64,000 bases of DNA from assembly GCF_001546115.1 (NCBI RefSeq), contig NZ_KQ955209.1:713289-777288 (forward strand). Reading direction: 5' to 3'. The notes beneath the pieces are model-generated. The model was not told where the DNA came from. It was given only the letters and a program-made list of their open reading frames with translations, and did no database searches. Position numbers and translations under genes: made by a program. Source of the stretch: Paracoccus aminovorans (GTDB lineage: Bacteria; Pseudomonadota; Alphaproteobacteria; Rhodobacterales; Rhodobacteraceae). The stretch's first letter is position 1. Every line of letters starts with the position of its first letter. This document shows, one piece after another, positions 46,851 to 56,137 of the stretch.

Positions 46851-48350
46851 ATGCTGGAACTGAACGCAATCCGAAAGAGCTTCGGCAAGATCGAGGTGCT
46901 GCACGGCGTCGACCTCAACGTCCGCGCCGGCGAGGTTCACGCGCTGCTGGGGGAAAACGGCGCCGGGAAATCGACGCTGATGAAGATCCTCTGCGGCATC
47001 ATCCCGCCCAGCGAGGGCACGATCCGCATCGAGGGCCGCGAACAGCGTTTCGCCAATTACGACGAGGCCATCGCCGCCGGCATCGGCATCGTCTTCCAGG
47101 AATTCAGCCTGATCCCGCATCTGGATGCGGTCGAGAACATGTTCCTGGCGCGCGAGATCCGCGGCCGGCTGGGCCTGCTGGACCGCAAGGCCATGCGCGC
47201 CCGCGCCACCGAGATCATGCGCCAGCTGGGCGTCGAGGTGGCGCTGGACGTGCCGATCAGCCGCCTGTCGGTGGCCGAGCAGCAATTCGTAGAGATCGCC
47301 AAGGCTCTGTCGCTGGACGCGCGCATCCTTGTCCTTGACGAACCCACCGCCACGCTGACCCCCTCCGAGGTCGAGCACCTGTTCAAGGTCATGCGCGAGC
47401 TGCGTCGGCAGGGCGTGGCGATCATCTTCATCTCGCATCACCTCGAGGAGATCTTCGAGATCTGCGACCGCATCACCGTGCTGCGCGACGGCGAATTCGT
47501 CGGCTCCTGCGCGGTTGCCGATGTCGACAACGACCGGCTGGTCGAGATGATGGTCGGCCGCCGCATCGAGCAGAGCTTCCCGCCGAAACCCGCCCCCTCG
47601 ACGGCGCCGGTGGTGATCGAGGCCGAGGAGGTGCAGCTGCGCAAATCCGGTCCGGTGTCGCGCTTTGCCCTGCGCAAGGGCGAGATCCTGGGCTTTGCCG
47701 GGCTGGTCGGCTCGGGCCGCACCGAAACCGTGCTCGCCATGCTGGGCGCCGGCCCGGCCACGCGCTGCAAGGTCAGGATCGACGGCATCGAAAAGCGCCT
47801 GTCCGGCCCGGACGAAGGCCTGGCCCATGGCATCGGGCTTCTGCCGGAAAGTCGCAAGGAACAGGGGCTTATCACCAGTTTCTCGATTCTGCAGAACATC
47901 TCGCTGAACAATTACGGCAAGTATCGCAAGGGCCCGGGCTTCATCGACCTGAAGAAGGAACTGGCCTGTTCGGAAACCGCCATGGCGCAGGTCCGCGTCA
48001 AGGCGCAGGGGCCCTTGGCGCGCGTCGATACGCTGTCGGGCGGCAACCAGCAAAAGGTCGTCATCGCCCGCTGGCTGAACCACGACATGCAGGTGCTGAT
48101 CTTCGACGAGCCGACGCGCGGCATCGACGTCGGCGCCAAGGCGGAAATCTATGCGCTCATGCGCGCATTCACCGCGGGCGGCGGGGCGATCATCATGATC
48201 TCCTCGGAACTGCCCGAGGTGATCGGCATGTCCGACCGGGTCTGCGTGTTCCGCTCGGGCGGGATCGTCGCCACGCTCTCGGGCGAGGACATCAATTCGG
48301 AAACCATCATGACCCATGCCACGACCGGGAGGATCGACAATGTCGCATGA
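46851..48350 (+). CDS. Sugar ABC importer ATPase, RbsA/MglA type
   Basis: This 499-residue ATPase has two nucleotide-binding halves. The first has Walker [10 protein letters not shown], signature [15 protein letters not shown] and Walker [13 protein letters not shown]. The second is degenerate at Walker A (GLVGSGRTE), with [15 protein letters not shown] and [13 protein letters not shown]. This is the carbohydrate-uptake-transporter 2 layout. GAGGAGGGG is just upstream of the ATG. It overlaps the permease start by 11 bp. Confidence 0.95.
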   Translation: MLELNAIRKSFGKIEVLHGVDLNVRAGEVHALLGENGAGKSTLMKILCGIIPPSEGTIRIEGREQRFANYDEAIAAGIGIVFQEFSLIPHLDAVENMFLAREIRGRLGLLDRKAMRARATEIMRQLGVEVALDVPISRLSVAEQQFVEIAKALSLDARILVLDEPTATLTPSEVEHLFKVMRELRRQGVAIIFISHHLEEIFEICDRITVLRDGEFVGSCAVADVDNDRLVEMMVGRRIEQSFPPKPAPSTAPVVIEAEEVQLRKSGPVSRFALRKGEILGFAGLVGSGRTETVLAMLGAGPATRCKVRIDGIEKRLSGPDEGLAHGIGLLPESRKEQGLITSFSILQNISLNNYGKYRKGPGFIDLKKELACSETAMAQVRVKAQGPLARVDTLSGGNQQKVVIARWLNHDMQVLIFDEPTRGIDVGAKAEIYALMRAFTAGGGAIIMISSELPEVIGMSDRVCVFRSGGIVATLSGEDINSETIMTHATTGRIDNVA

Positions 48351-49317
48351 CACCAATACCGGCGCGGCCGGGAAAACCGCGGGCTTCTCGCCGGCCCGGC
48401 TGCTGCATTCGCCGCTGGCTCTGCCGCTGATCGGGCTCATCGCCGTCTCGGTGCTGATGGGGCTGGCGAGCGACAATTTCTTCAGCCTCGGCAATATCAT
48501 GAACGTGCTGCGCCAGGTCTCCGTCGTTGGCATCCTGGCCGTGGGCATGACCTTCGTCATCCTGACCGGCGGCATCGACCTGTCGGTCGGCGCGGTCATG
48601 GCGCTGGTCGGCACGCTCAGCGCCGGGCTGATGGTCAACACCGGCCTGCCGGCGGTGCCGGCGCTGCTGGCCGGGCTGCTGATCGGCCTTGGCATCGGGC
48701 TCGCCAACGGTTTCCTGGTCGCCTGGGGCCGGATGCCGGCGATCATCGTGACGCTTGCGACCATGGGCATGGCGCGGGGCCTGGGCCTGATCTATTCCGG
48801 CGGCTACCCGATCAGCGGCATTCCCAGCTGGATTTCCTGGTTCGGCGTCGGCCGCATCGGCTTCGTGCCGGTGCCGGTGATCGTCATGGTGGTGATCTAT
48901 GCCTTCGCCTGGGTGCTCTTGCAGCGCACCGCCTTCGGCCGCCACGTCTATGCCATCGGCGGCAACGAACTCGCGGCGCGGCTGTCCGGCGTCAAGACCC
49001 AGCGGGTGAAGCTGGCGGTCTATGCCATCTCGGGCCTGACCTCGGCCCTGGCGGCGGTGATCCTGACCGGCCGGCTGATGAGCGGCCAGCCGAACGCCGG
49101 CGTGGGCTTCGAGCTGGACGCCATCGCCGCCGTGGTCCTGGGCGGCACCGCCATCGCCGGCGGGCGCGGGCTGATCCTCGGCACGCTGATCGGCGCGGTG
49201 CTGCTGGGCATCCTCAACAACGGCCTGAACCTGATGGGCATCAACCCCTATCTGCAGGACGTCATCAAGGGCGGCATTATCCTGCTGGCCATCTACATCG
49301 GGCGCGAGTGGCGCTGA
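48340..49317 (+). CDS. Sugar ABC importer permease, RbsC type
   Basis: This 325-residue permease has multiple hydrophobic segments and the CUT2 signature [18 protein letters not shown], plus [14 protein letters not shown] (the ATPase contact loop) and [16 protein letters not shown]. It starts with GGGAGG upstream inside the ATPase gene. Together with the flanking ATPase and binding protein it forms a complete importer. Confidence 0.94.
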   Translation: MSHDTNTGAAGKTAGFSPARLLHSPLALPLIGLIAVSVLMGLASDNFFSLGNIMNVLRQVSVVGILAVGMTFVILTGGIDLSVGAVMALVGTLSAGLMVNTGLPAVPALLAGLLIGLGIGLANGFLVAWGRMPAIIVTLATMGMARGLGLIYSGGYPISGIPSWISWFGVGRIGFVPVPVIVMVVIYAFAWVLLQRTAFGRHVYAIGGNELAARLSGVKTQRVKLAVYAISGLTSALAAVILTGRLMSGQPNAGVGFELDAIAAVVLGGTAIAGGRGLILGTLIGAVLLGILNNGLNLMGINPYLQDVIKGGIILLAIYIGREWR

Positions 49318-49353
49318 GCCCCGCCCAACCCCTTCCGAACACAGGAGAATAAC

Positions 49354-50085
49354 ATGTCTGAATCGCTGCAAGGCAAGGTCGCGGTCATCACCGGCGCGGC
49401 CTCGGGGATCGGGCTTGCCACGACCGAAGCGCTGCTGGCGCAAGGCGCGACCGTGGTCATGGTGGACCGCAATGCCGAGGCGCTGGCCGAGCTGACCGCC
49501 AGGCTGGGCGACAAGGCCATCGCCCAGGTGACCGACCTGCTGGACGTGGACAGCTGCAACGCCATGGTCCCCGAGATCCTGGAAAAGGTCGACCACATCG
49601 ACATCCTCTATTGCAATGCCGGCATCTATATCGGCGGCGACCTGACCGAGACGACGCCCGACGCCATCGACCGCATGCTGAACCTGAACGTCAACGCGGT
49701 GATGAAGAACGTCTGGGCCGTGGTGCCGCATATGTCGGCGCGGGGGACCGGCGACATCGTCGTCACCTGTTCCATCGCCGGCCATTTCCCGACCTATTGG
49801 GAGCCGGTCTATTCCGGCTCGAAATGGGCGATCACCAGCTTCGTGCAGGGCATGCGCCGGCAGATGATCCCGCATGGCGTGCGGGTGATGCAGGTCTCGC
49901 CCGGGCCGGTGGTCTCGGCGCTGCTGGCCGACTGGCCCGAGGAGAACCTGCGCAAGGCCAAGGAATCGGGCAGCCTGATCGACGCCTCGGAAGTCTCGGA
50001 CGCGGTGGTCTACATGCTGACGCGCAAGCGCACCGTGACCATCCGCGACATGCTGGTCCTGCCGACCAATTTCGACCGCGTCTAA
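49354..50085 (+). CDS. Ribitol 2-dehydrogenase-type SDR
   Basis: This 243-residue short-chain dehydrogenase has GAASGIG for NAD binding, the NAGIYIGG loop and catalytic Ser-Tyr-Lys in VTCSIAGHFP and YSGSKWA. It tracks closely with Klebsiella ribitol dehydrogenase, especially the C-terminal GPVVSALLADWPEENL and TVTIRDMLVLP. It is therefore expected to oxidise ribitol to D-ribulose. The gene follows the ABC permease by 36 bp and precedes a ribulokinase-type kinase by 26 bp. Confidence 0.85.
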   Translation: MSESLQGKVAVITGAASGIGLATTEALLAQGATVVMVDRNAEALAELTARLGDKAIAQVTDLLDVDSCNAMVPEILEKVDHIDILYCNAGIYIGGDLTETTPDAIDRMLNLNVNAVMKNVWAVVPHMSARGTGDIVVTCSIAGHFPTYWEPVYSGSKWAITSFVQGMRRQMIPHGVRVMQVSPGPVVSALLADWPEENLRKAKESGSLIDASEVSDAVVYMLTRKRTVTIRDMLVLPTNFDRV

Positions 50086-50111
50086 GCGGTCCGCCAAGCG
50101 CGAGGGGTGCC

Positions 50112-51734
50112 ATGGAGCATTATCTGATCGGCGTCGATGTGGGCACGGGATCGGCCCGGGCCGGGGTGTTCGACCGGGCGGGCAATCTGCTCGCCTCGGC
50201 CAAGCGCGGCATCGACATGCACCGCGAGGGCGGCACCATCGCCGAGCAATCCAGCACCCAGGTCTGGGCCGCGGTCTGCGCCTCGGTCCGGGAATGCGTG
50301 ACGCAGGCCGGGATCGACCCGGCCGGCGTCACGGGCATCGGCTTCGATGCCACCTGCTCGCTGGTCGTGCGGGGGGCGGGCGAGGCGACGCTGCCGGTCG
50401 GCGACCCGGCGCATCCGGAACGCGACATCATCGTCTGGATGGACCACCGCGCGCTGGAACAAGCCGAGCGCATCAATGCGCAGGGCCACCCGGTCCTGCG
50501 CTATGTCGGCGGCCGCATCTCGCCCGAGATGGAGACCCCGAAGCTGCTATGGCTGGCCGAGAACCGGCCCGAGGTCTATGCGGCGGCGGCGCATTTCTTC
50601 GACCTGACCGACTTCCTGACCTGGAAGGCGACCGGCGCGCTGGAGCGTTCGGCCTGCACGGTGACCTGCAAATGGACCTATCTCGCGCATGAGCGGCGCT
50701 GGGACGAAAGCTATTTCCGCCAGATCGGCCTTGCTGACCTGGCCGACCAGGGCTTCGCCCGCATCGGCGCGCGCGTCGTCGATCCCGGCACCGCGCTGGG
50801 GCAGGGGCTGACGGCTGATGCGGCCTCGGCCATGGGGCTGCGCCCCGGCATCGCGGTCGCGGCGGGGCTGATCGACGCCCATGCCGGCGGCATCGGCACG
50901 GTCGCGGCCGGCGGCGATGCCACGGCCTGCCTGGGCTATGTCTTCGGCACCTCTTCCTGCACCATGACCACCACGCGCGAGCCGGCCTTCGTGCCGGGCG
51001 TCTGGGGCCCCTATTTCTCGGCCATGGTGCCGGGGCATTGGCTGAACGAGGGCGGCCAGTCCGCCGCCGGCGCGGCCATCGACCAATTGATCCGCCTGCA
51101 TCCGGCGACGGCCGAGGCCGCGGCGCGGGCCAAGGCGGCGGAGAAGCCGCTGCCGCAATGGCTGGCCGACCGCGCGCTGGAACTGGCGGGCCAGCCCAGC
51201 CGCGCCGTGCGCCTGGCCGACGAGCTGCATGTGGTGCCCGAATTCCTGGGCAACCGCGCGCCCTTTGCCGACCCCCATGCCCGGGCCATCGTCATGGGGC
51301 AGGGGATGGAGAGCGACGTGGACAGCCTCGTCGCGCTTTATGTCGCCGGGATCTGCGGCCTCGGCTACGGGCTGCGCCAGATCATGGAGACGCAAGCATC
51401 GCATGGTGCGCCGGTCCGCAGCATCAGCACCAGCGGCGGCGCGGGCGCGCATCCGCTGAACCACCAGCTGCTGGCCGATGCCACCGGCATGGCGGTCGAG
51501 GTGACCGCCTGCCCCGAGCCGGTGCTGCTGGGCTCGGCCATGCTGGGGGCGGTGGCGGGCGGGGTCTATCCCGACCTCGCGACGGCGATGCCGGCCATGT
51601 CGCGCGTCGCCCGCAGCTGCGCCCCCGATCCGGCGCTGCGTCCCTTGCAGGACGCGCGCTATGCCGCCTTCCGCAGCCTGCAGGACGCGGGCCGCCAGAT
51701 CCGACACCAGATCGCGGACGCGCTGTCCGCCTGA
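50112..51734 (+). CDS. FGGY kinase, D-ribulokinase type
   Basis: This 540-residue kinase has GVDVGTGSARAGVFD at the N-terminus, GFDATCSLVV, WMDHRALEQAERI and ISTSGGAGAHPLNHQLLADATG. This pattern is of the FGGY D-ribulokinase subgroup (larger than xylulokinase; GTGSAR with DATCS). It should phosphorylate D-ribulose made by the upstream ribitol dehydrogenase. L-ribulose is an alternative substrate. Tight spacing supports co-transcription with the dehydrogenase and importer. Confidence 0.88.
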   Translation: MEHYLIGVDVGTGSARAGVFDRAGNLLASAKRGIDMHREGGTIAEQSSTQVWAAVCASVRECVTQAGIDPAGVTGIGFDATCSLVVRGAGEATLPVGDPAHPERDIIVWMDHRALEQAERINAQGHPVLRYVGGRISPEMETPKLLWLAENRPEVYAAAAHFFDLTDFLTWKATGALERSACTVTCKWTYLAHERRWDESYFRQIGLADLADQGFARIGARVVDPGTALGQGLTADAASAMGLRPGIAVAAGLIDAHAGGIGTVAAGGDATACLGYVFGTSSCTMTTTREPAFVPGVWGPYFSAMVPGHWLNEGGQSAAGAAIDQLIRLHPATAEAAARAKAAEKPLPQWLADRALELAGQPSRAVRLADELHVVPEFLGNRAPFADPHARAIVMGQGMESDVDSLVALYVAGICGLGYGLRQIMETQASHGAPVRSISTSGGAGAHPLNHQLLADATGMAVEVTACPEPVLLGSAMLGAVAGGVYPDLATAMPAMSRVARSCAPDPALRPLQDARYAAFRSLQDAGRQIRHQIADALSA

Positions 51735-51765
51735 ATCCCCCATCTGAACCCCCATGCGAGGCATC

Positions 51766-52491
51766 ATGAATTTCTCGGGCAAGACCGTCATCATCACCGG
51801 CGCCGGCAAGGGCATCGGCCGCGCCTGCGCGCAGCTGATGGCTGGGCGCGGCGCGCAGGTCGTGGCGCTGTCGCGCACGCAATCCGACCTCGACAGCCTC
51901 GCGGCCGAGATCGGCGCGCGCGGCATCCGGGTCGACCTGGCCGATGCCGCCGCCACCCGCGCCGCCATGGCGCAGGCGGGGACGGCCGATTATCTGATCA
52001 ACAGCGCCGGCATCAACGTGCTGGAAAGCGTGCTCGACATGACCGAGGCCGGCTATGAGGCGGTGCTGGGCATCAACCTGCGCGCCGCGCTGATCTGCTG
52101 CCAGGAATTCGCCCGCGCCCGCGTCGCGGCAGGGGGCGGCGGCGCCATCGTCAACATCACCTCGATCGCCGGCCATCGCGGCTTCCAGGACCACCTGTGC
52201 TATGCCGCCTCGAAAGCCGGGCTGGAGGGCGCGACCCGCGTCATGGCCAAGGAACTGGGCCCGCACGGCATTCGCGTCAACGCCGTGGCCCCGACCATCA
52301 CCCTGACCGAGCTGGCCGCCGAGGCCTGGTCGGACCCGCAGAAAAGCCAGCCGATGATGGTGCGCCACCCGCTGAACCGCTTTGCCGAGGCGGTCGAGGT
52401 CGCGCAAGGCATCGCACTGCTCTTGTCGGACGATAGCCGGATGATCTCGGGCGCGGTGCTGCCGGTGGACGGTGGGTTCCTGGCGGTCTGA
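51766..52491 (+). CDS. L-xylulose reductase/DCXR-like SDR
   Basis: This 241-residue short-chain dehydrogenase matches the dicarbonyl/L-xylulose reductase subgroup: NAD(P) site ITGAGKGIGRACAQLM, SRTQSDLDSL, catalytic VNITSIAGH with YAASKAG, LGPHGIRVNAVAPTI and the EAWSDPQKS block. Such enzymes interconvert L-xylulose and xylitol. The ATG at 51766 follows GAGG; an upstream in-frame ATG at 51754 would add four residues. As last gene of the island it could pass L-xylulose to xylitol and then to D-xylulose by the first gene. Confidence 0.85.
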   Translation: MNFSGKTVIITGAGKGIGRACAQLMAGRGAQVVALSRTQSDLDSLAAEIGARGIRVDLADAAATRAAMAQAGTADYLINSAGINVLESVLDMTEAGYEAVLGINLRAALICCQEFARARVAAGGGGAIVNITSIAGHRGFQDHLCYAASKAGLEGATRVMAKELGPHGIRVNAVAPTITLTELAAEAWSDPQKSQPMMVRHPLNRFAEAVEVAQGIALLLSDDSRMISGAVLPVDGGFLAV

Positions 52492-53278
52492 GGCAGGGTA
52501 GAAACTGATTGAGGTTCTTGATATAGTAGTATGATATAAATGGCATATTAATTCAGGATATCGCGTCCGGCCGGGAAAAGGGGTCGCAGGGCGGGTTCGG
52601 TCACAGTCCAAAGGGGTAGGAGCTCATAAGGCTGGCCGGCGATGACCAGCAAAACCGCAGCCGCACCGCGCCGCGTCCGGACGGGGCCGCCGGACGATCC
52701 CGGCAGCGCTGTTTACCAGCGGCGCATCGCGCTCGGCGCCAGGCGGCGCGGCGCCCGGGGGGCGGGAGCGTCTCTCGTCAGCAAGGATGTTCAGGATACC
52801 GCCCGCAATGGTGGCGAAGCCGGTGAACCTGCGGTCTCCGGCTTTACCCTCGCCGACAGGTCTTCTCGACTGCCGGTGCCGCCCGATCCGCAGAGCGCGC
52901 GGGCAAGGCACCCGCCGCCCAGATGCACCCGGTCCATCCCCGACCGAGGCGGCCGGATAATCGTCCCATCGGGGCGACAGAAGCTCCAGCAGCACCAGCC
53001 CGCGCATCAGCGCCAGAAAGCCCAGCGGGAAGCCGATCACGAAGTCATAGACCGGACCACCAGGCCGCGATGGCCCCCGCCAGCACCCAGGCGGGATCAG
53101 CCCGGCCGGGTTGAAGCCGCGGCCATAGCGATACTGCCCTCCAGTTCGTAAAGCGCCGGGACGTTCGGGCGGCGTCGGCGGAGCTTGCCGCTGCTGTTGC
53201 CGATGTTCAACGGCGGTGCCAGACGGGGATCGCGCAGCTTTTCCAGCATCGCCGGCGCTCAGGCCTAGCCAACCGCTT
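52492..53278. other. Scrambled remnant region with no intact gene
   Basis: The pentitol island ends at 52491. What follows starts with an AT-rich patch unlike the flanks (about 52497-52560). Then come stretches on the minus strand that look protein-like only in short pieces and in different frames. Examples are a hydrophobic [21 protein letters not shown], and in another frame [18 protein letters not shown]. They read as degraded pieces of more than one gene, broken by frameshifts. I could not assign parents with confidence. Confidence 0.5.
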
Positions 53279-53508
53279 CCATGCAGATGAACGGGCAACG
53301 GTTGTTGCAATGCGATGCCATGTACTGCGGGATCGGCATTCAATCGATCAATCAGAGTCAGAATTTCGCTTTGATTCGACCCGGCCCACAACTTCTGTTC
53401 ATAGCAATTGATGCCGACCTCGCGTGCCTGATTGCTCTTGCTGCGCACATCGTTTTCCGAAGCTGGATCGTTGCCAACCAGAACCACGGCGAGACCGGGA
53501 ACAACCCC
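53279..53508 (-). pseudogene. folD fragment
   Basis: The frame reads [18 protein letters not shown] at one end and [20 protein letters not shown] near the other. These are the conserved blocks of methylenetetrahydrofolate dehydrogenase/cyclohydrolase, about residues 33-110 of some 300. The N-terminal portion is cut by the adjacent IS5-family element at 53519, and the C-terminal part is replaced by unrelated sequence. Composition is AT-richer than surrounding genes, hinting at foreign origin. Confidence 0.8.
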
Positions 53509-53518
53509 CCAGCCTTTA

Positions 53519-54369
53519 GGTCATGTTGACAAATGGCGGAGCCAGAGGCGGATCGACGTGATATCGATGAAGCCAAGGAAGCTTTCGGCGGTCTTGTCGT
53601 AGCGGGTGGCGACACGGCGAGCGTTCTTGAGCTTGTTGAAGCACCGCTCGACAAGGTTCCGCAGCCGGTAGAGCCTGCGATCGACAGCGACACGGAGCCT
53701 GCGAGACTTGCGCATCGGGACCACCGGCAGGATGCTACGCGCCTCCATGGTTTTGCGAACCTTGTCGGAGTCATAGCCGCGATCGGCCAGCAGGATGCAA
53801 GGCTCCGGCAGGTTGTCGTCCATGACCAGATCAAAGCCCAGGTAGTCCGATGTCTGGCCCGGCGTGATGTCCGACCTCATTGGCAGCCCGGCAGCATTGA
53901 CGCGCAGGTGGACCTTGGTCGTGAAACCACCTCTTGAACGGCCAAAACCCTGTCTTGGAGTCCCCCTTTTGCGCCCGCTGCCTGATGATGGGCGCGGATC
54001 ACGGTGCTGTCGATCATCTGGAGCGCATCCGGCACGATCCGACTTTCGTTCAGCGCTTCGAGGATCTGCTCCCACAACCCCGCCAGGGTCCAGCGCCGGA
54101 ACTGGCGGTAGACACTGGACCACTTCCCGAACTCTTCTGGGAGGTCGCGCCAAGGAGAGCCGGTCCGCGCGATCCAGAAAATCCCATCAAGAACAAGGCG
54201 GTGATTTGCGGGCTTGCGCCCGTTCGGGGCGCGCACGGCCAGAATGAAGCGCTCATGAAACGCCCATTCCTCGTCCGACATCAGGTCTCGTGCCAAGCTG
54301 GTCTCCATTGCAGGTACCAGCTTGAATCACGATCAGGCCACCCTGTGAATCCCTTTTGTCAACACCACC
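53519..54369 (-). mobile_element. IS5-family element (IS427-group-like), copy 1, complete
   Basis: This 851-bp element is bounded by imperfect terminal inverted repeats: GGTCATGTTGACAAATGG at the left; the complement of the right end reads GGTGGTGTTGACAAAAGG (15 of 18 match). It is flanked by TA on both sides (53517-53518 and 54370-54371), the 2-bp duplication expected for this group. It contains a two-frame transposase. An identical element begins at 63408. Confidence 0.9.
53521..54308 (-). CDS. IS5-family transposase, two frames joined by -1 frameshift
   Basis: orfA starts at 54308 and stays open to 53877; orfB stays open to the stop at 53521-53523. The frames meet at a slippery AAAAGGGGG run (complement of 53962-53970), where a -1 slip changes GAKGG into KRGTPRQG. 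The fused product is about 262 residues. DDE catalytic residues are the Asp in MIDSTVIRAHH (orfA), the Asp in LLADRGYDSD and the Glu in NLVERCFNKLK (orfB). Programmed frameshifting is common in this group; this copy looks intact. Confidence 0.88.
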
Positions 54370-54458
54370 TAGATATATTTAATCCTGGTTCCATTTCCAC
54401 CCAGAACTGAGCCGGCATTGGAGTGAACCCCTCGGGCCGGACACGGGGTTCCATCGAA

Positions 54459-54748
54459 CTATGCCGCCTTCTGGGCGATTAGCGTTTCGAATTCCTCGGG
54501 CGGACGGTAGCCACCGGCTGAATGAAGTCTTTTGGTATTGTAGACCTGCTCGATGAAGACCGGCAACCGGCGGGCGACATCGGCGAAGGTTTCGTAACCT
54601 GTGATATAGACCTCCTCGACCTTCACGGTCTTCATGAAGCTCTCGGCCTGGGCGTTGTGATAAGGGGTTCCCGACGCTGCTCGTAGAGCGGAGCAGACCA
54701 GCAGCGTCCAAGGCGTCGCAATAGAGCTGGGAGGCATATTGGGCGGAT
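54459..54748 (-). pseudogene. IS3-family transposase fragment
   Basis: The last part of an IS3 OrfB is recognisable: QYASQLYCDALDAAGLL in one frame, then YHNAQAESFMKTVKVEEVYI and VYNTKRLHSAGGYRPPEEF in another, so a frameshift lies near 54670. The N-terminal two thirds is missing. It abuts an IS30 fragment, marking a recombination junction. Confidence 0.8.
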
Positions 54749-54874
54749 TCAACCGGTCGGCGCAACACTTTCGATCATATCCTGTTTGAGCAGCCGGTCG
54801 AAAGCCTCTGCTGGTGTTTGCCATCCCAGCGTTTTCTGGGGGCGCGAGTTCAGCGCATGGGCAACGGCGCGGTC
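54749..54874 (-). pseudogene. IS30-family transposase C-terminal fragment
   Basis: Forty-one codons plus stop read HALNSRPQKTLGWQTPAEAF and LLKQDMIESVAPTG. The NSRPRKTLGWxTPAEAF block is the hallmark C-terminus of IS30-family transposases. Nothing upstream of this piece is retained. Confidence 0.8.
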
Positions 54875-54891
54875 TTATGGACAGCTACATT

Positions 54892-54903
54892 TTGTCTATA
54901 AGC
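54892..54903 (+). repeat. 12-bp direct repeat, 3' side of nucleotidyltransferase
   Basis: TTGTCTATAAGC recurs at 56013-56024, 1121 bp away, on the far side of the nucleotidyltransferase gene. The pair may be a target duplication left by insertion of a small element, or two copies of one operator half site. Confidence 0.6.
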
Positions 54904-54913
54904 AAAGTTCGGC

Positions 54914-55972
54914 TCAACTCAGCTGGAGCTTCATCCGCTCTTGCATCGCCTTAATCACCGGTTTTTTCAGCATGATGACCCCTTCAAGAAGCTTGCTCCT
55001 CCAGCTCGGTCCCCGTTCCATCGCCTCGGTCCAGACCGCCTCCAGCTCATAAGGGCGATCCTCCAGCAACACCTCGAGGAGGGCCTCCGCCTGGCGGATG
55101 TCCTTCCGGGCCTTCGCCTGACTCTCGGCCGTCTCGATCCTCATCCGGGAAACGATCAGCTTGTGGACCGCGTAGCGCTCCGGCGCCGGCACATTGATCG
55201 GCACGCCCAGCCCGTATAGGGCGACCGCGTTGATCTCGCCGTAGATCAGGAAGTCGAGGTATCGCAGAAGTTGGGCATCGCCCTTCATTGCTTTCAACTC
55301 AGTGATGCTTCCGCGCTCTGGCCCGCGCAGCGGGCACAGAAGGTCGACTGCGAATTCCTCCTGGCTTCCCACCCGGATGGCGTATCGCAGGGTCCGCCTC
55401 CCATCCATGGGCGACGGTATCGCCCTGAACCGCTCATCCGCCGTCTGAAGGGTGGTGAGGAGATCCTGCTCGATGGCATCGTCGACCGCCAGCGAAATCG
55501 AGTGGAATTGCGCTATGTCAAGGTCCCCGGTCTGGCCTGCCGCGTTGTCGAAACGCACCCCCAGCATAGGCGAATAGGTCTGAAATGCCGCCGATCCCAC
55601 GACGACGGCCCTCAGCCGGAAGGCCCCGGCCTCTGCCAACGTCGACATGATTTTTCCAGAGAGCGGATCCGGACCGGGCAGCCGGGCCGCACGCAGGGAT
55701 CGGATCATGGCAAGGCGCTCGCCGCGCACGGCTTTCAGATCGTGATGCTGATGCAATCGGGCCTGAACCTCGGGACTGTCCGGCCCCAAGTAGAGGTCTT
55801 TCTTCCTGACGCCATTCACCATGGGCATCTTCAGATACCAGAACTCCCGGCCTCTGATCGTCTGCCGGTAGGGCGCACCGCCGGCTTCGATCAGCTCCGC
55901 GTAAGACCCGGACCAGCTGCGATCGACAATGTCCGCGTAGAGTGTCTGCAAGGAAACGGGTAGACGGTCCAT
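54914..55972 (-). CDS. GSU2403-family nucleotidyltransferase-fold protein (NTP_transf_8)
   Basis: This 352-residue protein starts at the ATG preceded by AGGAGG (55978-55983). It shows the minimal nucleotidyltransferase motif: G126-S-A-A-F-Q with hydrophobic strand RAVVVGSAAFQ and the metal-binding G149-D-L-D-I-A, plus FAVDLLCPLRG. This pattern fits the NTP_transf_8/GSU2403 family. The activity is unknown; other families with this fold are toxins or tRNA modifiers. It is intact, stands alone between IS remnants, and is flanked by repeated TGTCTATA motifs. Confidence 0.72.
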   Translation of the reverse strand: MDRLPVSLQTLYADIVDRSWSGSYAELIEAGGAPYRQTIRGREFWYLKMPMVNGVRKKDLYLGPDSPEVQARLHQHHDLKAVRGERLAMIRSLRAARLPGPDPLSGKIMSTLAEAGAFRLRAVVVGSAAFQTYSPMLGVRFDNAAGQTGDLDIAQFHSISLAVDDAIEQDLLTTLQTADERFRAIPSPMDGRRTLRYAIRVGSQEEFAVDLLCPLRGPERGSITELKAMKGDAQLLRYLDFLIYGEINAVALYGLGVPINVPAPERYAVHKLIVSRMRIETAESQAKARKDIRQAEALLEVLLEDRPYELEAVWTEAMERGPSWRSKLLEGVIMLKKPVIKAMQERMKLQLS

Positions 55973-55992
55973 ACGCACCTCCTGAAAGCCTT

Positions 55993-56021
55993 TGTAGACA
56001 TAAATTTATTAATTGTCTATA
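55993..56021 (-). promoter_or_regulatory. Dyad upstream of the nucleotidyltransferase
   Basis: TGTAGACA (55993-56000) and TGTCTATA (56014-56021) form an imperfect inverted repeat across a 13-bp AT-rich spacer, 21 bp before the gene start. This may be a repressor operator over the promoter. The motif TGTCTATA also occurs beyond the 3' end of the gene. Confidence 0.5.
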
Positions 56022-56024
56022 AGC
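56013..56024 (+). repeat. 12-bp direct repeat, 5' side of nucleotidyltransferase
   Basis: TTGTCTATAAGC is identical to the copy at 54892-54903. It overlaps one arm of the upstream dyad. Confidence 0.6.
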
Positions 56025-56137
56025 GTCCAGAGCGGTCCTATCGTTTTTCCGTTGGAACGGCGTTGATGCTGTGACCGCCCCCCGACGGCCTCGACGTGCC
56101 AAGGTGGGGCTGGGATGATCCACAAGGGAGAGCGGCC

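Noticed and set aside
53533..53937. A 134-residue plus-strand frame repeated at 63422
   Set aside because: It is the complement of the IS transposase and repeats only because the element does.
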